A program made the position numbers and the translations under genes. Positions 8,347 to 17,003 of a stretch of DNA of 64,000 bases are shown here, piece after piece. Numbering within the stretch: the first letter of the stretch is position 1; each line of letters opens with the position of its first letter. The DNA comes from JBFWWP01 sp050246115 (GTDB taxonomy: Bacteria; Planctomycetota; UBA8108; UBA1146; JAJFFE01), in assembly GCA_050246115.1 (NCBI GenBank), contig JBFWWP010000013.1, positions 84,202 through 148,201 on the forward strand, written 5' to 3'. The notes beneath the pieces were generated by a model. The model worked only from the letters and a program-made list of their open reading frames with translations. It ran no database searches and was not told the origin of the DNA.

Positions 8347-8769
8347 GTGCCGAGCAAGCGGTTGTTGCTGTTGGTCGTGCTGACGACGGGATGCGCCGCG
8401 AGCACCCCGCGCGAGGTCTTCACGCAGGCCACCCAGGCCTTCGCCGACGGTGACGTCCCCCGCGCCATCGCACACTTCTCCCACCGACTCCTGGAGGCAA
8501 GGCCGGCGGTCGCGCTCGAGGACTACTACGGAGTTCCCGACAATCGCAAGGGAGTTGGCTTCTTCCTGCGCAACCATCGATTCCAGCTGGTGCGACAAAG
8601 CGCTACGGAGGCGCTCGCCAAGGTCACCTGGACCACCGGTCGGAGCGAGCCGGTGTACTTCGTCCTCGAGGATGGTGCGTGGAAGTTGGATCTCCCGCCA
8701 GGACCCAGCGAACCGGCTGACGGCCCGCCGGTCCTCACGTCACCCAACGAGCCCAACTCCGTCCGTTGA
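8347..8769 (+). CDS. Small lipoprotein of unknown function
   Basis: 140 residues from GTG 8347, which follows GGAAGGAG by 8 bases; TTG 8344 is an alternative. The signal peptide LLLLVVLTTGC ends in a lipobox with the acylated cysteine near residue 16. The mature part is about 120 residues: a helical segment (FTQATQAFADGDVPRAIAHF) and then a compact beta-rich segment (RHRFQ-like to VYFVLEDGAWKLDLPPGP) reminiscent of the NTF2/DUF4878 type of lipoprotein, where a predicted flux or damage domain ends in a WKLD strand. That likeness is weak. It is convergent with the topoisomerase genes, which end 31 bp away. Confidence 0.7.
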   Translation: MPSKRLLLLVVLTTGCAASTPREVFTQATQAFADGDVPRAIAHFSHRLLEARPAVALEDYYGVPDNRKGVGFFLRNHRFQLVRQSATEALAKVTWTTGRSEPVYFVLEDGAWKLDLPPGPSEPADGPPVLTSPNEPNSVR

Positions 8770-8800
8770 CGGTGCGGCCCCACGCCGCTGCGACGACCGA

Positions 8801-10702
8801 TCACTCTCGGACCAGCTTGAGCCGGCCCACTGGCTTCGGCGCCAGTCGGTTGCCGCGCGCGCCGACGCCCATCAGCTCAATGGCCGCGAGATCGAAGGTC
8901 GTCTCCGTTACCCGCTGGCGCTTCTGGGGCACGAACTTCAACTCGAGCTTGCCCACCGCATTCCCCGGCAGCAAGTAGTCCACCTTGCCTTCCTTGGTCA
9001 GGTGGTATTCCTTGTCGGTGATGAAGCGCTGAATGTGGACCCGCTTGCCAAAGCAAATGCGCTCGGCATCTCGATAGATCACGGTGAACTGGATGCCAGC
9101 CTCCGGGTCGAACACGGAACAGTGAAGGAGCTTGCCCGAGATCAAGGCCTTCTCCGGCGGCGCCATGATCCGATAGCTCCCGTCGTCCGACACCAACAGC
9201 ACGCGATCGTACTCGCTCACCGACATGGCGAACTCGGAGCCCTTGACCTGGGACCCGAAGAATCCGGACTCGCGATCGTAGGCGAGCTTGATGTCCTGCC
9301 GTGCGACCGCCTTCTTGTCGACGACCTCGAAGCTCCTGACCTCGCTCCTCCTCGGGAACTGATCGCGGTACTTCTGCACCAGACTGCGCAGGTAGTCCGT
9401 AGTGGTCTTGGTGAGGCTCCGCAACTTCGCCTTCACTGCCCGGATCTGACGGCTGATGTCGTCGAGCTGCTTGCGGTTACGCTCGATGTCGTAGGCCGAG
9501 ATCCGGCGGATACGAATCTCGAGCAGCCGCGCCACGTCGTCTTCGATCATCGGACGCACGAAGAGAATTTCGAACTCGTGCATCCCGCCCCACACGGCCG
9601 CGCGCACGCTCTCTTCGGTCTTCGCCTTCTCGATGAGCTTGTACACTCGCTGCTCAATGAAGATCTGCTCCAGAGTGAGCCAGTGCTGACGATCTTGGAG
9701 GGTGACCAACTCGTGCTCGAGTTCCGCGCGAATGATCTCGCGCAACCGCTCGGTCAGAACCTCGAGCATCTCCGCGACACCCAAGACCACCGGCATCCCG
9801 TCACGAATCACGACCGGGTTCGACGAAATGGACACTTCGCAGTCGGTGTAGGCGTAGAGCTGTGGGATGACCTCCGCGGAGTAGACCCCTCGCGGGAGCG
9901 ATAGTTGGATCTCCACGCTGTCGGTGGTGAAGTCGTCGATCGAACCGATCTTCACCTTGCCCTTCTGCGCCGCGGCCTCGATCGAGGCGATCAAGGTCTC
10001 GGTGGTGGTGCCGAACGGTAACTCGCGAATGACGATGGTCTTCTCATCGCGTTCCTCGAGGCGTGCCCGCACCCGCACCTTGCCCTTGCCATCCTCGTAA
10101 TCCGACACGTCGACCAAAGCAGCAGAACCAAAGTCCGGGAACAGGGTGACCTGCCGCTTCTCCAGGATGGCAATCTGCCCCTCGAGCAGTTCGATGAGGT
10201 TGTGCGGCAGGATCTTCGTCGCCATCCCCACGGCAATGCCTTCTGGCCCCAGCAGCAGCGCGAGTGGCAGCTTGGAAGGCAGAAAGACCGGCTCCTCACG
10301 ACGTCCGTCGTAGCTCGGCAGGAACTCGGTCAGGTCCGGGTTGAACAGGGTGTCGAGCGCCAGCGGGGTGAGGCGACATTCGATGTAGCGGGCGGCCGCC
10401 GCGCGGTGTCCCGTCAACGGGCTCCCGAAGTTCCCCTGCCGCTCGATGAGGTAATCCTTGTTGGCGATGACCACGAGTGCATCCCCAATGGCTGCGTCCC
10501 CGTGGGGATGGAGCTTCATGGTTTCGCCGATGACGTTGGCAACCTTGTGGAACTTGCCATCGTGCATCTGGTAGAGCGTGTGCAGAATACGCCGCTGCAC
10601 CGGCTTCAGCCCGTCGCGTAGATCGGGGATCGCCCGATCGACGATCACATAGCTGGCGTACTCCAGAAAGTTCTGCCGCATCAACGGCTTCAGAGTTGAC
10701 AT
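8801..10702 (-). CDS. parC: Type II DNA topoisomerase subunit A (ParC-like, short)
   Basis: 633 residues from ATG 10702, with CGGGAGATCTTCG upstream. The breakage-reunion domain is clear: YASYVIVDRAIPDLRDGLKP, QRRILHTLYQMHD, HPHGDAAIGDAL and the catalytic tyrosine Y106 in AAARYIECRL. This is followed by the tower and the coiled-coil gate. The C-terminal propeller region is reduced to a few blades without a GyrA box, so the protein is far shorter than GyrA and close to compact ParC proteins. It would relax or decatenate DNA together with ParE, which is encoded 91 bp upstream on the same strand. Whether it acts as topoisomerase IV or a gyrase paralogue cannot be fixed by reading; the missing GyrA box favours topoisomerase IV. 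Confidence 0.87.
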   Translation of the reverse strand: MSTLKPLMRQNFLEYASYVIVDRAIPDLRDGLKPVQRRILHTLYQMHDGKFHKVANVIGETMKLHPHGDAAIGDALVVIANKDYLIERQGNFGSPLTGHRAAAARYIECRLTPLALDTLFNPDLTEFLPSYDGRREEPVFLPSKLPLALLLGPEGIAVGMATKILPHNLIELLEGQIAILEKRQVTLFPDFGSAALVDVSDYEDGKGKVRVRARLEERDEKTIVIRELPFGTTTETLIASIEAAAQKGKVKIGSIDDFTTDSVEIQLSLPRGVYSAEVIPQLYAYTDCEVSISSNPVVIRDGMPVVLGVAEMLEVLTERLREIIRAELEHELVTLQDRQHWLTLEQIFIEQRVYKLIEKAKTEESVRAAVWGGMHEFEILFVRPMIEDDVARLLEIRIRRISAYDIERNRKQLDDISRQIRAVKAKLRSLTKTTTDYLRSLVQKYRDQFPRRSEVRSFEVVDKKAVARQDIKLAYDRESGFFGSQVKGSEFAMSVSEYDRVLLVSDDGSYRIMAPPEKALISGKLLHCSVFDPEAGIQFTVIYRDAERICFGKRVHIQRFITDKEYHLTKEGKVDYLLPGNAVGKLELKFVPQKRQRVTETTFDLAAIELMGVGARGNRLAPKPVGRLKLVRE

Positions 10703-10793
10703 CGAAGATCTCCCGCGACTGCAACCGGCACACCCTGGACCCGCCCCACCGCCGATCGCCGCCGTCGGCGTCGGACACGAACCCGAACACACA

Positions 10794-12698
10794 TCACACG
10801 ACGTCCGTGACCAGATTCTGCTCGATGAAGGCGCGACGCTCCGGAGTGTTCTTGCCCATGAAGAACTCGAGGCACTCGTTGACCTCGCTCAAGCTCTGCA
10901 CCACCACGGGCACGAGCCGGGCGTCCGCGTGAATGAACTGCCCGAATTCGCCCGGACTGATCTCGCCGAGCCCCTTGAACCGAGTCACCTCAGGCGCCTT
11001 GAGGGACGCCATGGCCTCGTCGCGCTCGGTTTGACTGTAGCAGTACCGCGTTTCCTGCTTGTTGCGGACCCGAAACAGCGGCGTCTCGAGGATGTACACG
11101 TGCCCCTTGGACACCAACTCCTCGAAGTAGTGCAAGAAGTAGGTGAGCAGCAGGTTGCGGATGTGCATGCCGTCGACATCGGCATCCGTGGCAATCACGA
11201 CCCGGTTGTAGCGCAGGCCTTCCAGTCCGTCCTCGATGCCGAGCGCCTGCATGATGTTGTAGAGTTCTTCGTTCTTGTAGACCGTGTCCCGTTTCAGGCC
11301 ATGGCAGTTGAGCGGCTTCCCCTTGAGACTGAAGATTGCCTGCGTCTGGACGTCCCGAGCTTGCACCATCGCCCCGCCGGCCGAGTCCCCTTCCGTGAGA
11401 AAGACGGTGGTCTCCTCCCGCCGCGGGTCGCGCACGTCCGTCAAGTGGACCTTGCAATCGGTGAGCTTGGGGATGCGAATGGCCACCTTCTTGGCGCGCT
11501 CGCGGGCCTCCTTCTTGATGGCGGACAGCTCTTTGCGTAGCCGCTCGTTCTGGCGCACCTTCTCGAGCAGGTGCTCGGCGTCCTCACGGTTCTTGTGCAA
11601 CCACAACAGTACCTGCTCGCGCACGGCCGCGACCACCCAGCTGCGGACCTCCGTGGATCCGAGCTTGTTCTTGGTCTGGCTCTCGAAGACGGGATCCTGG
11701 AGCTTGATCGCGACCGCGCCGAGAATCCCGTCCCGCACGTCTTCGCCAGCGAAGCTCTTCTTGGAGAACTCGTTCACCGCCTTCAGGATACCCTCGCGAA
11801 AGGCGCTTTGGTGAGTGCCACCGTCGGTCGTGTACTGACCGTTGACGAAGCTGAAGTACTGTTCGCCATAGGAGTGCGTGTGGGTGAAGGCGAACTCCAG
11901 ACGATCCGTCTTGGCGTGGACGATCGCATACAGCGATTCGGCGTCGCCGAGCTCCGCCCGCAACAGGTCCAGCAAGCCGTCGCGGCTCTTGAACTCGCGA
12001 CCGTTGTAGCGCAGCGCCAGGCCGCTATTGAGGTAGGAATAGTACGCGAGGCGGCTGTGGAGAAACTCCTCATTCCACTCGATCTTCTTGAAGATCTGTG
12101 CGTCGGGCCGAAAACGCACGAACGTGCCGCTCGGGGTCGTGGTGTCGGCACCGCCCTGTTCCTTGACTTTGCGCCCGCGCTCGAAGAGCGCCCGCTTGTA
12201 CTTGCCGTCGCGCCAACTACAGACCTCGAACTCGGATGACAGCGCGTTGACGGCTTTCGTACCAACCCCGTTCAAGCCGACCGAGAACTGAAAGACGTCG
12301 TCGTTGTACTTACCACCGGTGTTGATCTGACTGACACACTCCACGACCTTTCCCAAGGGGATGCCGCGGCCGTAGTCGCGCACGGTGATCTCGTCGCCTT
12401 CCTTCGTGATGTCGATCTTCTTGCCGTGCCCCATGATGAACTCATCGATGGAGTTGTCGATGACTTCCTTGATCAGCACGTAGACACCGTCCGACGGGTG
12501 ACTGCCATCGCCGATGCGCCCAATGTACATGCCGGTGCGCAGCCGGATGTGCTCGAGGGCATCGAGCGTCTGGATGGCGCTTTCGTCATAGGCGCGCTTG
12601 GTTCGCGCGGACGCACCGCCAGCGCCGTTGGCGCCGTCGGGGGTAGGGCGCCGGGAGCTCGACGGAGAGGTCGCGTTCGGTTTCGGTTCCTTGGCCAT
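10794..12698 (-). CDS. parE: Type II DNA topoisomerase subunit B (ParE-like)
   Basis: 634 residues from ATG 12698 (MAKEPKPNAT), preceded by GCGAAGGAACCG; an upstream in-frame extension looks like noise. The GHKL ATPase domain carries EVIDNSIDE, DYGRGIPLG and GLNGVGTKAVNAL. The transducer follows, and then the Toprim domain with TEGDSAGGAM and IATDADVDGMHIRNLLL, ending in the conserved RFKGLGEISPGEFGQF. The enzyme subunit hydrolyses ATP and coordinates Mg during strand passage. The length matches ParE rather than long GyrB. Together with the ParC gene it forms a two-gene unit. A low-complexity Ser/Pro/Ala N-terminus of about 35 residues precedes the ATPase. Confidence 0.9.
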   Translation of the reverse strand: MAKEPKPNATSPSSSRRPTPDGANGAGGASARTKRAYDESAIQTLDALEHIRLRTGMYIGRIGDGSHPSDGVYVLIKEVIDNSIDEFIMGHGKKIDITKEGDEITVRDYGRGIPLGKVVECVSQINTGGKYNDDVFQFSVGLNGVGTKAVNALSSEFEVCSWRDGKYKRALFERGRKVKEQGGADTTTPSGTFVRFRPDAQIFKKIEWNEEFLHSRLAYYSYLNSGLALRYNGREFKSRDGLLDLLRAELGDAESLYAIVHAKTDRLEFAFTHTHSYGEQYFSFVNGQYTTDGGTHQSAFREGILKAVNEFSKKSFAGEDVRDGILGAVAIKLQDPVFESQTKNKLGSTEVRSWVVAAVREQVLLWLHKNREDAEHLLEKVRQNERLRKELSAIKKEARERAKKVAIRIPKLTDCKVHLTDVRDPRREETTVFLTEGDSAGGAMVQARDVQTQAIFSLKGKPLNCHGLKRDTVYKNEELYNIMQALGIEDGLEGLRYNRVVIATDADVDGMHIRNLLLTYFLHYFEELVSKGHVYILETPLFRVRNKQETRYCYSQTERDEAMASLKAPEVTRFKGLGEISPGEFGQFIHADARLVPVVVQSLSEVNECLEFFMGKNTPERRAFIEQNLVTDVV

Positions 12699-12768
12699 CG
12701 GTTCCTTCGCGGGGTTTCTCGGGGATCGTGAACTGGCTGCGGGCAACGGGCGACGAGCCAGCGCCGCC

Positions 12769-14277
12769 TCAGGCCGGGCCGAAGCCCCTCTGCAGCGCCT
12801 CCAACCGGTCACTCTGAGCCCGACGCACTTTGGTCAGAGTGAGCTTCGGGATCTCCCACTGCGACTCCTCCTCGGTGACGTTGCGGCAGTGCTCTTGCAC
12901 CAGTTGGTACATCATCTTGAAGGCGTCGCGGGGCTGGCGCATCTGATCGAGCGCGTCGACGATCTCCTGACGGGTCACGTCCTCGTGAAAAAGATCGCGT
13001 AGGGAAATGTCGGGGGCGCCTGCTTGCCGACAGGCGTTGAGCCGCACGCTGCACAAATCGTACAGCGTCGTGCCGGACCAAGTGAGGCGATCGATGAGGT
13101 TCTGCTTGTCCATGCGCGCGCTCTGAAAGAAGTCTGCCGACTGTCGATGGAGTTCGTGGCGCAGTTCGAGGGGCAGGAGCAACTTGAACGAAACATCTTG
13201 CTGCTGCAGGAACTTGTTGTTGAGCAGCGGCCACACGATAGAGCGCATGCGCTGTGCGTCGCCGCTCACGAGAGTGGGTTCGTCGACTCGATCGACCAGC
13301 ACCATGGCGCGGGCGAAGCCGAACGGGCGCACAGCCCGGAGCAAACGCTCGACGAGTTTGTAGCGCGGATCATCCAGGTCGTCGACGGGCAGACCACCCT
13401 GGGTCAAAGCCGCGGCGGGCAGCGGTTCGAGGCTGGCTCGAAACGACGCCGGGGTACGATCGGCGACACGCAGCTGCGCGGAGAGGCGCCGGGCCAGGCG
13501 GAAGATGCCCCAACCGTCGGCGAGCGCGCGATAGCTCGCGAGCGCCGTCAACACGCCGAGGGCAGAGAACGCCAAGGTCCATCCCAACCCCAAACCGTCA
13601 GCGCGATAGAAGAGCGCGTAGATCAGCGACACCGCGGCCATCACTCCCCACAAACCCAAGGCGAGGCCGCGCGTGATGCGAACCCAGCTCGGCTGTCGCA
13701 GACGCAGCGTCGATCGCAGGGCCCGGCTCCGTTCGAGCACGCGGTCACTGCGATCGTAGACCGCCTGCAGGATGGTCCAATCGCGCTTGGTGGTCGCATC
13801 CATGCTGCGCAACCGAGTGCGAGCCTCGGCTCCCAAATCGACGCCGGCGCCAGCCTCACCGAGCGCTGCAGCGACCAACTGGGTGACGGCCACGCCGAGC
13901 ACTCCATCGAAATGGTCGACGAGCCGGAATTGTTGCAGCGCCTCGTCCGGGGTGCGCGCGCGCACGCGCCGCACGAAGCCATCGAGAATCGGATTCAGAT
14001 CGTCGTACGGGATGAGCAAGGTGCGGCGGTGCGGGTGCTGCTGATTCGCGCGTCGAACGGCGGCCTCGATCTGGAGGCGAATCGCGGTCTTGCCACTCCC
14101 CTTCTCGCCAAAAACGATCGCCGTGGCGGGGTGCTCGAGGTCACCGAGGATCTTCTCGAAATCGGGGTGACCACAGGATTCGGGGAGGCGGCCGAAGACC
14201 GTGTCCTGGCGGGCCTCCTCGGCCAAGAACGGGTTCTCTCGGAGTTTCCAGTGATCGAGAAAGCTGGTGATCTGCAT
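12769..14277 (-). CDS. KAP-like P-loop NTPase with two internal membrane spans
   Basis: 502 residues. Walker A is GEKGSGKT at 57-64. Two membrane helices lie at about 202-222 and 229-249 (ITRGLALGLWGVMAAVSLIY and WTLAFSALGVLTALASYR). A Walker-B-like strand, ARAMVLVDRVDEP, follows at 322-334. Insertion of a transmembrane hairpin between Walker A and Walker B is the hallmark of the KAP family (family knowledge). The C-terminal half is helical and ends with a basic LTKVRRAQSDRLEAL segment. KAP NTPases are thought to organise membrane complexes and some are linked to phage exclusion; no effector partner is evident here. The gene stops 70 bp before ParE on the same strand. Function is uncertain. 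Confidence 0.7.
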   Translation of the reverse strand: MQITSFLDHWKLRENPFLAEEARQDTVFGRLPESCGHPDFEKILGDLEHPATAIVFGEKGSGKTAIRLQIEAAVRRANQQHPHRRTLLIPYDDLNPILDGFVRRVRARTPDEALQQFRLVDHFDGVLGVAVTQLVAAALGEAGAGVDLGAEARTRLRSMDATTKRDWTILQAVYDRSDRVLERSRALRSTLRLRQPSWVRITRGLALGLWGVMAAVSLIYALFYRADGLGLGWTLAFSALGVLTALASYRALADGWGIFRLARRLSAQLRVADRTPASFRASLEPLPAAALTQGGLPVDDLDDPRYKLVERLLRAVRPFGFARAMVLVDRVDEPTLVSGDAQRMRSIVWPLLNNKFLQQQDVSFKLLLPLELRHELHRQSADFFQSARMDKQNLIDRLTWSGTTLYDLCSVRLNACRQAGAPDISLRDLFHEDVTRQEIVDALDQMRQPRDAFKMMYQLVQEHCRNVTEEESQWEIPKLTLTKVRRAQSDRLEALQRGFGPA

Positions 14278-14382
14278 GCTGCGTGGGTCTCCCCCGTGAA
14301 ATCTCTGCGTAAGGCGTGACCCTTGGCATCGCCGGGCCGAGAATCTGCCCGCGAGCCTCCCTGTGGGCGCTGCCGAGCGCGC

Positions 14383-14748
14383 TCAGGAACGAGGGGTGTC
14401 AGCGATCAACCCGTCCAAGTTCGTGCGCTCGACGCGCCCGCCGCGCGCCAACACCTGCTGCGCCACCGCCGCCACCAACCGTTTGACCCCCTCGGTGCGC
14501 GGCGGGCTCGGGTGCGGGAAGCAACGAACGGTCACCTGCTGCTTCTTCGCTTCGACGGTAATGAAGAAGTGCATCGGAGGGCCGACCTCGATCGCGAGCG
14601 CCTCCACCAACAACGTGGCTCCGTCCTGGCGCAGGTAGGCCCCCTGCGTCTGGAGCACCGCGCCGTCCGGCCGTCGCTCGAGCCAAGGGACGTACGACTC
14701 GAAGTATTGTCGAAGATCCGGCGGATCTCCAATGATCACGTGCGGCAT
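14383..14748 (-). CDS. Conserved-looking hypothetical protein
   Basis: 121 residues with no signal peptide or membrane span. It has an alternating hydrophobic/charged pattern typical of a small soluble alpha/beta domain (MPHVIIGDPPDLRQYFESYV at the start, HFFITVEAKKQQVTVRCFPH in the centre). I do not recognise the family. GGAGC lies about 9 bases before the ATG. It precedes the KAP-like NTPase gene on the same strand by 105 bp, so the two may be cotranscribed, which would make it a candidate partner of the NTPase (inference). Confidence 0.6.
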   Translation of the reverse strand: MPHVIIGDPPDLRQYFESYVPWLERRPDGAVLQTQGAYLRQDGATLLVEALAIEVGPPMHFFITVEAKKQQVTVRCFPHPSPPRTEGVKRLVAAVAQQVLARGGRVERTNLDGLIADTPRS

Positions 14749-15027
14749 GCTGGTTCCCGCTCCTTCGGTTGGGCGGGGCTGAGACTAACGAGTCGGGATG
14801 TCTTTGGCGAGTCTGGTTGCCGCCTCGCGTCACGTTGACTAACCTAGGCGCGGGGAGTTCACAGTACGGGAAGCAGTGCAGGGAGCACGCCCGCGCCGCC
14901 AAGAGACGGGTGGTGTCCGGATCGCGCCGCGCGCAGGGGTGGTCCGCAGTGGCGTCGATGCGGAGGGGAAACGCGCTGCCGCGGACGGGCCCGCCGGGGC
15001 TCGCGCGCGCGGGGCGAGGGGGAAGCT

Positions 15028-15750
15028 TTGATCCTGGCGATCGAGACGAGTCACGTCCAGGGGGAGGTCGCTCTCGGTGAGGGCGAATTCCCGACCGTGA
15101 GCGCGTTGTCGCCGGGGTTGGTGCACGGGCGTGAGCTCCAGCCGAAGATCGCGCAGGTCTGCGAGGCCGCGGGCACCCCACCGGCCGCGCTCGATCTCGT
15201 GGCCGTGAGTGCCGGGCCCGGGTCGTACACCGGTTTGCGGATCGGCGTCGCCACCGCCAAAGCGATCGCCTGGGCCCTCGGCAAGCCCGCCCTGGCGATC
15301 TCGACGCTCGAAGCGATCGCTCAGAACGTCACCGAGCCGGGCCCATTCGTGGTCATCCTCGATGCGCGTCGAGGAGCGTGCTACTGCGCCGAGTTCCAGG
15401 CACGCGAAGACGCCGACGGTCGGGTTCACATTGAGCGACAGTCCGCCGACCGCGCGGTGCCGTTCGCCGAACTCGCCGACCGCCTCGCCGCGGCCACGCG
15501 CCTGCTTGGCGAAGGCGCCGTCGGGCTCCCTGGCGCCAGCGCGCGCGAGATCCTCCCCGCGGAGTGGAACCTCCCTCGCGCCGCCGAGGTCTACCGTCTC
15601 GCACGCCGCCGCTGGCGGGCGGTGCGCGACGGCCAAGAGCCCGCTCCTCCGGAGTTCGGGCAGCCCCACCTGTTGGTGCCCTTCTACCTGCGACCCTCTC
15701 AGGCCGAAGAGCGTTCGATCGATGGCGTACGCCCGGGAAGGCCAGCCTGA
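15028..15750 (+). CDS. tsaB: tRNA threonylcarbamoyladenosine biosynthesis protein TsaB
   Basis: 240 residues of the ASKHA-fold TsaB family, the partner of TsaD in making t6A37 in ANN-decoding tRNAs. Signature elements are ILAIETSH at the N-terminus, the invariant segment VSAGPGSYTGLRIGVATAKA (about 63-82) and the expected length. The start is TTG 15028, chosen because GAGGGGGAAGC lies immediately upstream and the protein then begins at the first beta-strand. The alanine racemase gene starts 1 bp after the stop, so the two are likely cotranscribed. Other t6A genes (tsaC, tsaD, tsaE) are not in the window. Confidence 0.9.
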   Translation: MILAIETSHVQGEVALGEGEFPTVSALSPGLVHGRELQPKIAQVCEAAGTPPAALDLVAVSAGPGSYTGLRIGVATAKAIAWALGKPALAISTLEAIAQNVTEPGPFVVILDARRGACYCAEFQAREDADGRVHIERQSADRAVPFAELADRLAAATRLLGEGAVGLPGASAREILPAEWNLPRAAEVYRLARRRWRAVRDGQEPAPPEFGQPHLLVPFYLRPSQAEERSIDGVRPGRPA

Positions 15751-15751
15751 C

Positions 15752-16927
15752 ATGCATCTACCTCGCGCCGGCGCCCGTATTGATCTCCGCGCGCTCGCCA
15801 ACAACCTCCGCCTCTGTCGCCGCCAGGTGGCCGGTCGGTGTCAGATTCTTGGCGTGGTGAAGGCCGACGCCTACGGCCATGGAGCGATTCCGGTGGCCCG
15901 CACGCTCGAGCGCAATGGCATCGCGATGCTCGGCGTCGGCGACTCGCATGAAGCCATCCGCCTCCGCGAGGCCGGAATCCAGTGCCCACTCCTGATCCTC
16001 GGAGCCGTCGTCGAGAACGAGATCCCCGAGATCATCGCGCACCGGATCGTTCCCATGGTGCACTCCCCGGAGCGGATCCAGCGGCTCGACCGCGAAGCCG
16101 CGGCTGCAGGGATTCGCCTCCCGGTGCACCTACTCATCGACACCGGGATGGGCCGCCTCGGCGTCACCCCTCACCGAGCGCTCGAGCACATCGACGCCAT
16201 CGAGCGCAGTTCCAACCTCACCTTGCAGGGCATTGGCACCCACCTGGCTGCGGCCCGCGAAGATCGCGCGTACACCGAAGAACAGTTGCGGCAGTTCGAG
16301 CACGTCGTCACATCGGCGCGCACGCTGCGCATCCCGATCCCCTGCCTGCACGTCGCGAGTTCGGCCGCGTTGCTCGACTATCCCGAGGCCCACTACGACA
16401 TGGTGCGACTGGGCGGACATTTGTACGGCATCGTCCCCGGCAAGCGCATCCCCGGGGTCGAGCCGATCCTCTCCCTGTTCACACAAGTCGTGTACCTGCG
16501 GGACCTGCCGCCCGACTCTCGGGTCAGCTACTTCAACGGCTACCGGACGGCACGCTGGACCCGTCTCGCGACCCTGCCGGTCGGCTACCACGACGGCTAC
16601 CACAGCCTGCTCTCGGGTAAGGCCAGCGTGTTGGTGCGCGGGCAGCGCGCGCCGGTGATCGGTCGCGTCACCATGGACTACACCATGGTCGACGTCACCG
16701 ACATCCCCGACGTGTCCGTCGGCGATCGCGTGACCCTGCTCGGTCGGGACGGCGACGACGAAATCGACGCGCTGCAACTCGCGGCCTGGGCGGGTACGGT
16801 CGCCTACGAGATTCCGAGCCACCTCGGACACCGAGTCCGGCGGGAGTACATCGAGGACGACGCCTTCGTAGCACCCGCCGACGAAGCGCACGTCGCCCTC
16901 GCTGGCGGCCGGCCGCTCCCGGCGTGA
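15752..16927 (+). CDS. alr: Alanine racemase
   Basis: 391 residues. A PLP-dependent enzyme interconverting L- and D-alanine for peptidoglycan. The PLP lysine is K37 in GVVKADAYGHG, and the second catalytic base is Y279 in LPVGYHDGYHS. The C-terminal beta domain carries RAPVIGRVTMDYTMVDVT and VTLLGRDG. ATG 15752 is preceded by GGGAAGG; an in-frame upstream ATG at 15722 lies inside tsaB. Together with the penicillin-binding protein at 26-28 kb it indicates that this organism makes a conventional peptidoglycan, which matters if the host is a planctomycete. Confidence 0.94.
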   Translation: MHLPRAGARIDLRALANNLRLCRRQVAGRCQILGVVKADAYGHGAIPVARTLERNGIAMLGVGDSHEAIRLREAGIQCPLLILGAVVENEIPEIIAHRIVPMVHSPERIQRLDREAAAAGIRLPVHLLIDTGMGRLGVTPHRALEHIDAIERSSNLTLQGIGTHLAAAREDRAYTEEQLRQFEHVVTSARTLRIPIPCLHVASSAALLDYPEAHYDMVRLGGHLYGIVPGKRIPGVEPILSLFTQVVYLRDLPPDSRVSYFNGYRTARWTRLATLPVGYHDGYHSLLSGKASVLVRGQRAPVIGRVTMDYTMVDVTDIPDVSVGDRVTLLGRDGDDEIDALQLAAWAGTVAYEIPSHLGHRVRREYIEDDAFVAPADEAHVALAGGRPLPA

Positions 16928-17003
16928 AGCGCGCGCGCCGCCACCTCGCCACGGTCCCGCAGACGAATCGCGCGCCCCGCAGCCATGGAGTAGACTGCGT
17001 CTC

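Noticed and set aside
14835..14863. TTGACT about 17 bp before TTCACA as a sigma-70 promoter for tsaB
   Set aside because: The -10 match is poor and the gap to the gene is about 165 bp; not strong enough to call.
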